DNA of 12,710 bases from JBIOYL01 sp044870185. Lineage in GTDB: Bacteria; Actinomycetota; CALGFH01. The stretch lies in assembly GCA_044870185.1 (NCBI GenBank), contig JBIOYL010000428.1, positions 1 to 12,710 on the forward strand. Direction: 5' to 3'. The translations under genes were made by a program, and so were the position numbers. Below the pieces are notes generated by a model. The model saw only the letters and a list, made by a program, of their open reading frames with translations. It was not told where the DNA came from and did not search any database. How positions within the stretch are numbered: the first letter of the stretch is position 1; each line of letters starts with the position of its first letter. Shown here piece by piece: positions 6,120-12,710 of this stretch.

Positions 6120-7130
6120 TCAGAGTGCCTCGGCCCTGGTCTGCGGGCTCGGGGCTGGGAGCTCGCTGCGGGCGAGCGCGTGCTCGTCGATGCCGAGCGG
6201 CTCGCCGGTCAGCTCCTCGACCCGGCGCACCAGGTGCCGGGCCGACAGGCCGTAGTGGTCGAGCAGGTAGGCCCGGCTGCCGCCGTGCGCGAAGGTGTCC
6301 TGCAGGCCCATGCGGACCAGGCGCCGGCCGATCCCGGCGGCGGCGAGCAGCTCGGCCACGGCCGCCCCCAGCCCCCCGACGACCGAGTGGTTCTCCATCG
6401 TGATCACCCCGGCCCGGCAGGCCCGGATGGCCTCCAGCACCGCCGGGTCGCCGAACGGCTTCAGCGTGGCGGCGTGGAGGTGGGCAACCGAGACCCCGGC
6501 CGCCCGCACCGCGGCGAGCGCCCGCAGGGCCTCCTCGGTGCAGATCCCCGAGGAGATGACGCACACCTGGCCACCCTGCGCCAGCACGCGGACCCGGTCC
6601 AGGCGCATGGGCTCGGCGAACAGCCGGGGGACCCCGCCCCGCAGGACGCGGCAGTAGACCGGGCCGGGGACGGCGTCGACGGCGTCCAGGACGGTCTCGA
6701 CCTCAGTGGCGTCGCCGGTGTCCAGGACGGTCATGTTCGGCAGGGCGCGCATGAGCGCCACGTCGTCGATGGCCTGGTGGGTGACGCCGCCCGGGGTGGT
6801 CAGGCCGGGCAGGAACCCCAGCAGCCGCACGCGCAGGTTCGGGTAGGCGACCGACATGGCCACCTGGTCGTAGACCCGGCGGGTGAGGAACACGCCGAAG
6901 CTGTGCACGAACGGCGTGAAGCCCTCGCGGGCCAGGCCGGCGGCCACCCCGATCATGTTCTGCTCGGCCATGCCGAGCGACAGGAACCGGTCGGGGTAGG
7001 CGTCGCGGAAGTCGTCCACCTCACAGGAGCTGGTCAGGTCCGCGGACAGGCACAGCACCTCCCGGCGCGGCCCGGCCCAGGCCACCAACCGGCGCGCCCA
7101 GGGCCGGGTGACCAGCTCGACCGCGGTCAT
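6120..7130 (-). CDS. Transketolase C-terminal subunit (split type)
   Basis: This 336-residue protein carries the pyrimidine-binding and C-terminal domains of a transketolase. SADL at 29-32 and GMAEQNMIG with catalytic Glu56 (E. coli Glu411 equivalent) mark the Pyr domain, and His118 in THQ matches E. coli His473. Arg161 in YCRVLRG probably matches Arg520. Phe106 and Gly114 occupy the places of phosphate-binding His461 and substrate-contacting Asp469, so donor or acceptor choice is likely unusual. ATG 7130 is preferred over longer frames because AGGAGG lies seven bases upstream and the ATGA overlap with the N-terminal subunit is exact. It must pair with the gene immediately upstream to bind thiamine diphosphate. 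It is the last gene of the four-gene operon. Confidence 0.9.
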   Translation of the reverse strand: MTAVELVTRPWARRLVAWAGPRREVLCLSADLTSSCEVDDFRDAYPDRFLSLGMAEQNMIGVAAGLAREGFTPFVHSFGVFLTRRVYDQVAMSVAYPNLRVRLLGFLPGLTTPGGVTHQAIDDVALMRALPNMTVLDTGDATEVETVLDAVDAVPGPVYCRVLRGGVPRLFAEPMRLDRVRVLAQGGQVCVISSGICTEEALRALAAVRAAGVSVAHLHAATLKPFGDPAVLEAIRACRAGVITMENHSVVGGLGAAVAELLAAAGIGRRLVRMGLQDTFAHGGSRAYLLDHYGLSARHLVRRVEELTGEPLGIDEHALARSELPAPSPQTRAEAL

Positions 7131-8044
7131 CGGAGCACCTCCTCGACGGTCAGGCCGAGGTCGGCCAGGGCCCGCTCGGCCTCGCCGGGCCGGAAGCGCA
7201 CGTAGTGGAAGCGGGGAGCGCGTGCCCGCAGGGAGGGGATGCCCTGCCACGGCCGGGTGCGGGCGAGCACCAGCAGCGGGCGGCCGTCCGGCGGCTCGCG
7301 TGCGGGGGCGGCGAGCGCCGCGACGTCGTGGCCGTCGACCTCATGGGTCCGCCAGCCGAACGCCCGCCCCTTGGCGGCCAGCGGCTCGACCGCGAGCACC
7401 TGGCCGATCGGCCCATCGCACTGGTGGCCGTTGGCGTCGGCGTAGACCCCGAGGTTGTCCAGGCGGTGGTGGGCGGCGGCCGCGAGCGCCTCCCAGGTCT
7501 GGCCCTCCTGGAACTCACCGTCGGACAGCAGCACCCAGATCCGTCCGCCCGCGCCCCGCAGCTTGCGGCCAAGCGCCCGCCCCACCCCCACGCTCAGGGC
7601 CTGCCCGAGGGAGCCCGCGGTGGTCTCCATCCCCGGCGAGTGCTCGGCGCCGATCATCTCGACGGTGGAGCCGTCCCGGTTGAAGCGCTCGAGTGCCTCC
7701 GGGGCCAGCCGGCCGGTCTCCACCAGCGTCGCGTACAGCGCCAGCGCGTAGTGGGCGGGGGAGCACAGGAAGCGGTCGCGCGCCGGGTCGTCGGGGCCGT
7801 TGTAGCTGCCCCCCCAGAGCGCCTGCCGGGCCGCCCCCGGCACGCCCGCAAAGTCCGCCGGGACGGCCGGGCCCTCCGCCGGCCCGAGCCGCAGCACCTC
7901 GACATACAGCGTGGCCAGCAGCTCCGCGGCCGAGCACGCCTGGCACAGGTAGCCCTCGCCCCGGCGGACGGTGTGGACCAGCGCGCGGCGCCGCACCCCC
8001 GCCGCGACCTCGGCGGCTCGGGCCGCCCGGTCCCTGTCGCTCAT
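7127..8044 (-). CDS. Transketolase N-terminal subunit (split type)
   Basis: The 305-residue product is the thiamine-diphosphate-binding half of a split transketolase. Ser174-Asp175-Gly176-Glu177 (SDGEFQEGQ) begins the cofactor motif, and Asn205 (DANG) ends it; the 30-residue spacing equals that between Mg ligands Asp155 and Asn185 of E. coli TktA. SPAHYALALY and EHSPGMETTAGSLGQAL are the other family blocks. Where ordinary enzymes have GHxG near the N-terminus, with a substrate-binding His26, this protein reads GYLCQACSAAELL with Tyr32. ATG 8044 overlaps the stop of dehydrogenase B (ATGA), and its own stop overlaps the C-terminal subunit in the same way. A heterotetramer with the next product is expected. 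Its substrate is unknown. Confidence 0.9.
   Translation of the reverse strand: MSDRDRAARAAEVAAGVRRRALVHTVRRGEGYLCQACSAAELLATLYVEVLRLGPAEGPAVPADFAGVPGAARQALWGGSYNGPDDPARDRFLCSPAHYALALYATLVETGRLAPEALERFNRDGSTVEMIGAEHSPGMETTAGSLGQALSVGVGRALGRKLRGAGGRIWVLLSDGEFQEGQTWEALAAAAHHRLDNLGVYADANGHQCDGPIGQVLAVEPLAAKGRAFGWRTHEVDGHDVAALAAPAREPPDGRPLLVLARTRPWQGIPSLRARAPRFHYVRFRPGEAERALADLGLTVEEVLR
7138..7143 (-). promoter_or_regulatory. Ribosome binding site of the transketolase C-subunit
   Basis: AGGAGG (minus strand) is seven bases before ATG 7130 and lies inside the coding end of the N-terminal subunit. It is the strongest Shine-Dalgarno in this operon and settles the start against a 40-residue longer frame. 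Confidence 0.7.
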
Positions 8045-9081
8045 GGCTGGTCTCCCGGCACGACCAGGTACTTGCCGAGCGGCGCGGTGTCGAGGGCGCC
8101 GGTGAGCGCCGCCTCCAAGGGCTCCAGCCCGATCCGCGGCCCGCACAGCTCGGCCCACGGCACCGGCCGTTCGGCGAGCAGCGCCAGCGCCCGGGCGACG
8201 CAGTCCGGCGTGTGATGGTAGGCGCCCTGCAGGCGCAGCTCCTCGTAGTGGAGCCGGTCGGTGGGCACCGGCACGCGGCTCGAGCGTGGGCAGCCGCCGA
8301 CGAGGTTCACCACGCCTGCCGGCCGTGCCATGGCGATGGCCAGCTCCCAAGCCTCGGGGCGGCCCACCGCCTCGAAGACCTGGTCGGCGCCCCGGCCACC
8401 CGGGGTCGCCCGCTTGAGCCGCTCGACATCGGCCAGGCTCCGCTCGGCCAGGATGGTCGCCTCGGCGCCGAACCGTTCGGCCAGGCCGAGCCGGGCCGGG
8501 TGGGGGTCCAGGACGATCGGCCTGCCTCCGGCCCGCCGCGCCAATGCGCACAGCATCAGGCCCACGGCCCCGCCGCCGACGACGGCCACCCGGTCGCCGG
8601 GGGTGACGCCGGCCCGGTCTGTGGCATGCAGCGCGCAGGCAAGCGGCTCGGCGAGGGGGGCGAGCTGGAGGCCGACCCCGGCGGGCAGCCGGTGCAGGTT
8701 CTTGGCGACCAGCCGGGCCGGCACCAGCAGCTGCTCGGCGAACCCGCCGAGCAGGTACAGCAGGTCCTCGCACAGGTTGGCGCGCCCACCCCGGCACTGG
8801 AGGCAGGCCCCGCACGGGGCCGAGTCGGCGCAGAAGACCTCCTCGCCTGGGCGCCAGCCGGCAACGCCCTCGCCCAGCTCGGCGACCACGCCGGCGAACT
8901 CGTGGCCGAACCGCGCCGGGTAGGGGCCCAGGGCGGGATGGCCGTGCCGGTACATCTTGCGGTCGGTGCCGCAGGTCAGGGCGGCCCGGACCTGAAGCAC
9001 CAGCTCGCCCGGGCCGGCCTCGGGCGCCGCCACCTCGACGATGCGCAGGTCGGCCGGCCCGTACAGCAACGCCGCCCTCAC
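8041..9081 (-). CDS. Zinc-dependent alcohol/polyol dehydrogenase B
   Basis: This 346-residue medium-chain dehydrogenase has catalytic zinc ligands Cys37, His60 and Glu61 (FGHEFAGVV) and structural zinc cysteines 90, 93, 96 and 104 (spacing 2-2-7). The Rossmann motif is VVGGGAVGLM. It should oxidise an alcohol or polyol, or reduce the ketone, with NAD(P), as sorbitol and threonine dehydrogenases do. The GTG start at 9081 is inferred because MRAALLYGPADLRIVE is the usual N-terminus and GTGA overlaps the stop of dehydrogenase A. An SD-like GGGGGA for it lies inside the 15-base repeat ending the previous gene. Its stop overlaps the transketolase N-subunit start. The N-terminus closely resembles that of dehydrogenase A, suggesting related enzymes acting on successive or related substrates. 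Confidence 0.92.
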   Translation of the reverse strand: MRAALLYGPADLRIVEVAAPEAGPGELVLQVRAALTCGTDRKMYRHGHPALGPYPARFGHEFAGVVAELGEGVAGWRPGEEVFCADSAPCGACLQCRGGRANLCEDLLYLLGGFAEQLLVPARLVAKNLHRLPAGVGLQLAPLAEPLACALHATDRAGVTPGDRVAVVGGGAVGLMLCALARRAGGRPIVLDPHPARLGLAERFGAEATILAERSLADVERLKRATPGGRGADQVFEAVGRPEAWELAIAMARPAGVVNLVGGCPRSSRVPVPTDRLHYEELRLQGAYHHTPDCVARALALLAERPVPWAELCGPRIGLEPLEAALTGALDTAPLGKYLVVPGDQP

Positions 9082-10130
9082 GGCTCGCTGTCCCCCAGCC
9101 CGCTGTCCCCCAGCCCGCCGTCTCCCAGCACGACCACCTTGATGGCCTGGCCGGAGCGTGCGGTCTCCAGGGCCCGTGCCGTCTCGGCGAGCGGGAAGCG
9201 GTGGGTGATCACGCCCTCGGCGCCGACCACGCCGTCGGCGAGCAGCCGCAGGGCCTCGCGCATGTCCAGCGGCCCGGCCGAGTAGCTCGCCTGGATCGTG
9301 ACCTCCCGGAAGAACACCTGGTTGGCGTCCAGGAGCAGTGCCGTGCCCGGCGCCGACGGCGCGAACAGCTGGACGAGCCCACCGTCGTCCACCGCCGCCA
9401 TCGCCAGCCCGAACGCGTCCGGCTTGCCGGCGCACACGATCGCCACGTCCGGTCGCGCGCCCATGGCCGCAAGGACCGCGTCGGCGGTCGCCTCGGCCGG
9501 CCGCGCCCCGAAGCGGCCGGCCGCCGCCCGGCGCGCCGCGAGCGGCTCGGCCACGACGAGCCGTCGGCAGCCCACCGCCATGGCGGCCTGGACGTGCAGC
9601 AGTCCCATCTGCCCTGCGCCCACCACCAGCAGGCGGGTCTGCGGGCCGACGCCGGCGCGGCGCTGCGCCCGGACGCAGCAGGCCAGCGGCTCGACCAGGG
9701 TGGCCGTCTCGGTCGGCAGGTGCTCGGGCACGGGCAGCAGGTCCAGGCGGGCGTTGTCGGCCGGGACGAGGATCTGCTCGGCGAAGCCTCCCGGACGGAT
9801 CCGGGTCCGCTTGAAGGTCTCGCACAGCGTCTGGTGGCCGCGCCGACAGCGGTCGCAGACCAGGCACGGGACGTGGTGGTGGACGACCACGCGGGCGCCC
9901 ACCGCGACGCCGTCCCCTGCCGGAGCGGGCTCGCCGACCGCGAGCACCTCCCCCACCGGCTCGTGGCCCAGCACCAGCGGCGCCTTCGGCGACACGTACC
10001 AGTCCAGCAGGTCGCTGCCGCAGACCCCGCACGCGAGCATCCGGACCAGCACCTCCCCCGGGCCGGGCGGGGGCAGGGTGAGCTCCTCGATGCGCAGGTC
10101 ACCCGGCCCGTGATAGATGCTTGCTCGCAC
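9078..10130 (-). CDS. Zinc-dependent alcohol/polyol dehydrogenase A
   Basis: The first gene of the four-gene operon encodes a 350-residue medium-chain dehydrogenase. Catalytic zinc ligands are Cys37 (GVCGSD), His56 and Glu57 (LGHEPVGEV). Structural zinc cysteines are 89, 92, 95 and 103, and the nucleotide-binding motif is VVGAGQMGLL. GTG 10130 gives the normal MRASIYHGPGDLRIEE start; a TTG at 10166 would add 12 residues. No clear Shine-Dalgarno precedes GTG 10130, so the message may be leaderless or nearly so. The C-terminus ends in a repetitive tail (GDGGLGDSGLGDSEP) made by a 15-base tandem repeat and probably not part of the fold. The substrate is not identifiable; sorbitol-dehydrogenase-like polyol oxidation is the best general guess. 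Confidence 0.92.
   Translation of the reverse strand: MRASIYHGPGDLRIEELTLPPPGPGEVLVRMLACGVCGSDLLDWYVSPKAPLVLGHEPVGEVLAVGEPAPAGDGVAVGARVVVHHHVPCLVCDRCRRGHQTLCETFKRTRIRPGGFAEQILVPADNARLDLLPVPEHLPTETATLVEPLACCVRAQRRAGVGPQTRLLVVGAGQMGLLHVQAAMAVGCRRLVVAEPLAARRAAAGRFGARPAEATADAVLAAMGARPDVAIVCAGKPDAFGLAMAAVDDGGLVQLFAPSAPGTALLLDANQVFFREVTIQASYSAGPLDMREALRLLADGVVGAEGVITHRFPLAETARALETARSGQAIKVVVLGDGGLGDSGLGDSEP
9088..9132 (-). repeat. 15-base tandem repeat, three copies, coding
   Basis: Two identical 15-mers (9088-9102 and 9103-9117, plus-strand CTGTCCCCCAGCCCG) and a diverged third copy (9118-9132) form the end of dehydrogenase A. On the coding strand each unit encodes GLGDS-like pentapeptides. The unit also contains GGGGGA, so the copy nearest the stop may serve as Shine-Dalgarno for dehydrogenase B at 9081. 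Confidence 0.85.
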
Positions 10131-10312
10131 GCCACGAGTTGAACCACACCGCCGCGCGTTCCACAACAGCCGGCCGGCAAGCAGCCCCCGGCCGCATCGG
10201 CAGCCCGGCCGCTTCGATACGCATGGAGGTACGGGCCCTGCTCCCTGCCAAATTGCCTTGCGTCAGGCGGAGTGAGATCCTCCCGGCTGCCCGCAACCGA
10301 GGAGGGTGGCTC
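10131..10312. promoter_or_regulatory. Divergent promoter region
   Basis: The 182 bases between the starts of dehydrogenase A (minus) and the Asp-box protein (plus) must hold both promoters. A ten-base palindrome GCCGGCCGGC sits at 10169-10178, and the nonamer CCCGGCCGC occurs twice, at 10187-10195 and 10204-10212. A possible plus-strand -35 is TTGCCT at 10253-10258, but no convincing -10 follows. The purine-rich GGAGGG at 10301-10306 is the ribosome binding site of the plus-strand gene. I cannot assign a regulator. Confidence 0.45.
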
Positions 10313-11821
10313 ATGCTCCATCACAGGCTGGTCAAGCTCCTGTCGCTCATGGCGCTGGTCGTTGCCGTTGCCCAGCCGGCGTTCGCCGGCCCGTCGTCGG
10401 TCGCGCCACTGACCACGCTGTCGGCGCACAGTCCGTTCGCCTCGTGCGACCTGTCGGGTCAGTCCGGGACGAACTATCTCGACGCCGAGGTCGAGCCGTG
10501 GGTGGCAGTGAACCCCCAGGACCTCCACAACATCATCGCCGTGTGGCAACAGGACCGCTGGTCCAACGGAGGCGCGCGCGGCCTGGTGACGGCCGCGACC
10601 CACAACGGCGGGGTGAGCTGGACCCGCACGTTCGCGCACTTCAGCACCTGCTCGGGCGGGACCGAGGCCAACGGCGGCAACTACGAGCGTGCCTCCGACC
10701 CGTGGGTGACGTTCTCACCCAACGGCGTCGCCTACCAGATCAGCCTGTCGGTGAACCTCAGCGCGAGCACCTTCGCGACGGCGATGCTGGTCAGCCGCTC
10801 CACCGACGGTGGCAGCAGCTGGAGCGAGCCGGTCACGCTGATTCGCGACACCAACCCGCTGCGGTTCAACGACAAGGAGTCCATCACCGCCGACCCGAAC
10901 GACGCGAGCTTCGTCTACGCCGTGTGGGACCGCAGCCGGTTCCCCAGCGACGCGGGCAAGCCGGCCGGCAACCCGCACTCGCTGCGTGGCGACATCCTGT
11001 TCGCCCGTACCACCGACGGCGGTGCCTCCTGGGAGCCGGCGCGCACGATCTTCAAGCCGCAGCCCAACGAGGCCACCATCAGCAACCAGATCGTGGTCAC
11101 GCCCGACGGCACCCTGGTGGACACGTTCCAGTTGCTGAAGGGGTCGGGTGTCAACAGGACCGGCTACTCGATCGCCGCGATCCGCTCGACCGACCACGGC
11201 GCGACCTGGTCGGCGCCGATGATCATCGACCAGCAGGTCTTCCAGGGGGCCTTCGACCCCGACACCGGCAACCCGATCCGAGCCGAGGCATCGGTCAACG
11301 ATGTGGCCGTGGGCCCACACGGCGAGCTCTACGTCGCCTGGCAGGACTCGCGGTTCCGCGGCGTGGACGGAATGGTGGTGGCGAAGTCGACCGATGACGG
11401 CCGGACCTGGTCGGCACCGGTGCCCGTCAACCAGACCCCGACCACCATCCCGCTGGCTGACCAGCAGGCGTTCATCCCCGCGATCGACGTGGCCGGCGAC
11501 GGCACGGTCGCGGTGACCTATTACGACTTCCGCAACAACACCCCGGCCCCCGGCGTGCCGACCGACTACTTCATCGTGCACTGCCACCCGTCGGGCGCCG
11601 CCGGGTGCACGCACGCGGCCGACTGGGGCGACGAGGCCCACCTTGCCGGCCCGTTCGACATCGAGCAGGCCCCGGCTGCGCGAGGGCCAACCGGGTTCTT
11701 CGTGGGCGACTACGAGGGCCTGGCCCACGTGGGCAGTACGTTCGTCCCGGTGCTCACCGCGGTCAACGACGGGCAGCCGACCAACCGGACCGACATCTTC
11801 GAGACCGTCGTCACGACGTAG
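10313..11821 (+). CDS. Secreted Asp-box (sialidase-like) beta-propeller protein
   Basis: This 502-residue protein starts at ATG 10313 behind GAGGAGGG. A Sec signal peptide (basic MLHHRLVK, hydrophobic core, AFA-G cleavage after residue 25) exports it. Five Asp-box (BNR) motifs lie at residues about 96 (THNGGVSW), 163 (STDGGSSW), 233 (TTDGGASW), 292 (STDHGATW) and 359 (STDDGRTW), the pattern of a bladed sialidase-type propeller. The canonical sialidase FRIP arginine motif near the N-terminus is not visible, so real sialidase activity is doubtful; a glycan-binding or other glycosidase role is equally possible. Two cysteines (CDLSGQS and CSGG) in the early mature region and a CHPSGAAGC pair near the end could form disulphides. 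No membrane or wall anchor is seen at the C-terminus. It diverges from the dehydrogenase operon. Confidence 0.88.
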   Translation: MLHHRLVKLLSLMALVVAVAQPAFAGPSSVAPLTTLSAHSPFASCDLSGQSGTNYLDAEVEPWVAVNPQDLHNIIAVWQQDRWSNGGARGLVTAATHNGGVSWTRTFAHFSTCSGGTEANGGNYERASDPWVTFSPNGVAYQISLSVNLSASTFATAMLVSRSTDGGSSWSEPVTLIRDTNPLRFNDKESITADPNDASFVYAVWDRSRFPSDAGKPAGNPHSLRGDILFARTTDGGASWEPARTIFKPQPNEATISNQIVVTPDGTLVDTFQLLKGSGVNRTGYSIAAIRSTDHGATWSAPMIIDQQVFQGAFDPDTGNPIRAEASVNDVAVGPHGELYVAWQDSRFRGVDGMVVAKSTDDGRTWSAPVPVNQTPTTIPLADQQAFIPAIDVAGDGTVAVTYYDFRNNTPAPGVPTDYFIVHCHPSGAAGCTHAADWGDEAHLAGPFDIEQAPAARGPTGFFVGDYEGLAHVGSTFVPVLTAVNDGQPTNRTDIFETVVTT

Positions 11822-12557
11822 CCCTCGGGACCAGGATCGCGCCGGTCGCGTCGTCGCCGGCGACCAGGGTCCGGGCCCGGCCATGCGTCCACCACCACAG
11901 CGCCACGTAGGCGCAGACGTGCGCGTCCGCCAGGTCCTCGAACCGCTTGCGGGCGCGGCCGCGCAGCCCAGCGAGCCGGCCGGCGGCGGCCGCGAGCGGG
12001 CCGCCCGCATCCAGGTGCAGCGGCGGGTCGGCGGCCGTGAGGCCGGCGAGCACGGCGTGCAGCGCCCGCAGCCCGTCCACCCGGGCGGCGACCGGGCCCT
12101 TCTTGTAGCGCAGGGCGGCCGGCAGCCTGCCCAGCTCGACCAGGGCCGGGTGCGGGAAGACCTCGATCGCCCACCAGCCCACGCCCCGGCCCGGCTCGGC
12201 CGGCACGGTACGGTAGGGACGCGGCGAGCGCCGCACGATGTCCATGGCCCGCACGCGGCCGCCGAGCAGCGCCAGGTTGGTCGGGTAGGGGCCGGCGCCG
12301 AGGCGGCCATAGCGGCACTGCAGCTCGGCCTCGCAGGCCCGACGGGTGCCGGCCGGGTTGGTCACGACCAGCGGGGCGTCGAAGGCGACCACCGCGCCGC
12401 CGCCGTCGTGCGCGCCGATCGCGGCGGCGACCTCCTCGTCGCCGCCCACCCAGCCCTCGGCGACGACCGCGCCGCGCTCATCCAGCACCGCCAGCCCGGA
12501 CGGGTTGCGGCCGCCCCAGGCGAGGTCGACGCCGACGAAGCGCATGCCGCCGCCCAT
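11811..12557 (-). CDS. DUF429 family protein, RNase H-like fold
   Basis: The 248-residue product resembles DUF429 proteins, predicted RNase H-fold nucleases of unknown role. Acidic residues at typical strand ends are Asp11 (VGVDLAW), Asp60 (AFDAPLVVTNP), Glu132 (IEVFPHP) and Asp211 (LADAHVCAYVALW), a plausible metal-binding set. An Arg/Lys-rich segment (RGRARKRFEDL) precedes the last. ATG 12557 is chosen over ATG 12545 because AAAGGGG lies a few bases upstream; the frame stays open to the window's right edge region but that part is the 23-base repeat. Its TGA overlaps the 3' end of the convergent Asp-box gene by 11 bases. There is no signal peptide, so it is cytoplasmic. The function is unknown. 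Confidence 0.85.
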   Translation of the reverse strand: MGGGMRFVGVDLAWGGRNPSGLAVLDERGAVVAEGWVGGDEEVAAAIGAHDGGGAVVAFDAPLVVTNPAGTRRACEAELQCRYGRLGAGPYPTNLALLGGRVRAMDIVRRSPRPYRTVPAEPGRGVGWWAIEVFPHPALVELGRLPAALRYKKGPVAARVDGLRALHAVLAGLTAADPPLHLDAGGPLAAAAGRLAGLRGRARKRFEDLADAHVCAYVALWWWTHGRARTLVAGDDATGAILVPRATS

Positions 12558-12589
12558 CGCGCCCCTTTCAGCCTCGCCGAGCAAGGGAG

Positions 12590-12595
12590 ATGGTA
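12590..12595 (-). promoter_or_regulatory. Possible -10 box for the DUF429 gene
   Basis: On the minus strand TACCAT lies 32 bases before ATG 12557 and keeps the TA...AT pattern of actinobacterial -10 elements. No good -35 is found 16-18 bases upstream, so this is weak. Confidence 0.25.
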
Positions 12596-12605
12596 GCCGG
12601 TCGCC

Positions 12606-12698
12606 GTCCGGGAACAGTGCGCGGCCCGGTCGGGGAACGGTGTGCGGCCCGGTCGGGGGAGCGGCCCGCGGCCCGCTCCGGGAACGGCGCACGGCCTG
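12606..12698. repeat. 23-base tandem repeat, four copies
   Basis: Units at 12606-12628, 12629-12651, 12652-12675 (one base longer) and 12676-12698 share the pattern GTCSGGGAACGGTGCGCGGCCCG with a few differences each; the GT-CCGG that follows may begin a fifth. The array lies upstream of the DUF429 gene and runs to the window edge. A 23-base period cannot maintain a reading frame, so it is probably non-coding. Confidence 0.85.
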
Positions 12699-12710
12699 GT
12701 ACCGGATCGG

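Noticed and set aside
4638..7205. 855-residue plus-strand open frame
   Set aside because: Only its first part is the middle segment of the frameshifted haloperoxidase; after about 5348 it is a shadow of that gene and then antisense to the transketolase genes.
10169..10178. GCCGGCCGGC as a specific operator
   Set aside because: Ten-base GC palindromes are expected often at this base composition; kept only as a remark on the divergent region.
10279..10306. Hairpin hiding the ribosome binding site of the Asp-box gene
   Set aside because: Only five base pairs (CCTCC with GGAGG) across a loop of about 17 bases; too weak to claim regulation.
11643..12596. 317-residue plus-strand open frame
   Set aside because: It is antisense to the DUF429 gene, which has the conserved motifs and a ribosome binding site.
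12606..12698. CRISPR array
   Set aside because: The repeats are head-to-tail with no unique spacers, and there are no cas genes.

Overview
The window is very GC-rich (by eye around three quarters G+C outside one short leader). It has GTG and TTG starts, 4-base stop/start overlaps, a Tat-exported oxidase and a gene order (alanine racemase, alpha/beta hydrolase, tsaE) familiar from Actinomycetota. The host is most likely a soil-type, possibly uncultivated, actinobacterium. No rRNA, tRNA, CRISPR array, transposase or phage gene is visible.

Left block (94-4142, + strand) is a tightly packed operon of five genes: alr, a membrane-anchored alpha/beta hydrolase, an S58 (DmpA/NylC-type) peptidase, an FmdB-type zinc ribbon and tsaE. 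Two junctions are overlaps and two are gaps of 5 and 11 bases. The cluster stops after tsaE and does not continue into tsaB/rimI/tsaD as it often does in relatives. A hairpin and a roughly 330-base gene-free gap follow. Part of that gap drops to about 53% G+C by hand count and looks like a regulatory leader.

Middle block: 4474-6043 (+) is a vanadium-dependent haloperoxidase of the PAP2 superfamily with a Tat signal. It is broken by two single-base deletions, and inserting one G at each restores a full protein with every vanadate-binding residue. It faces a four-gene operon on the minus strand (10130 down to 6120): zinc alcohol dehydrogenase A, zinc dehydrogenase B, transketolase N-terminal subunit, transketolase C-terminal subunit. 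All three junctions are 4-base overlaps, so the four products are probably made together. They look like a self-contained oxidation plus ketol-transfer module for a sugar or polyol. Several residues that bind the substrate phosphate in ordinary transketolases appear replaced, which makes this module the best candidate for undescribed biochemistry here.

Right block: a secreted Asp-box (sialidase-like) beta-propeller protein diverges from the dehydrogenase operon at 10313-11821. Its 3' end overlaps by 11 bases a convergent DUF429 gene (11811-12557, minus). The window ends in a 23-base tandem repeat upstream of that gene.

A recurring feature is short tandem duplication: a 24-base x4 array in the hydrolase, 15-base x2 in the haloperoxidase, 15-base x3 at the end of dehydrogenase A and 23-base x4 at the right edge. 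A 27-base poly-C run opens the window and may be an assembly artefact.
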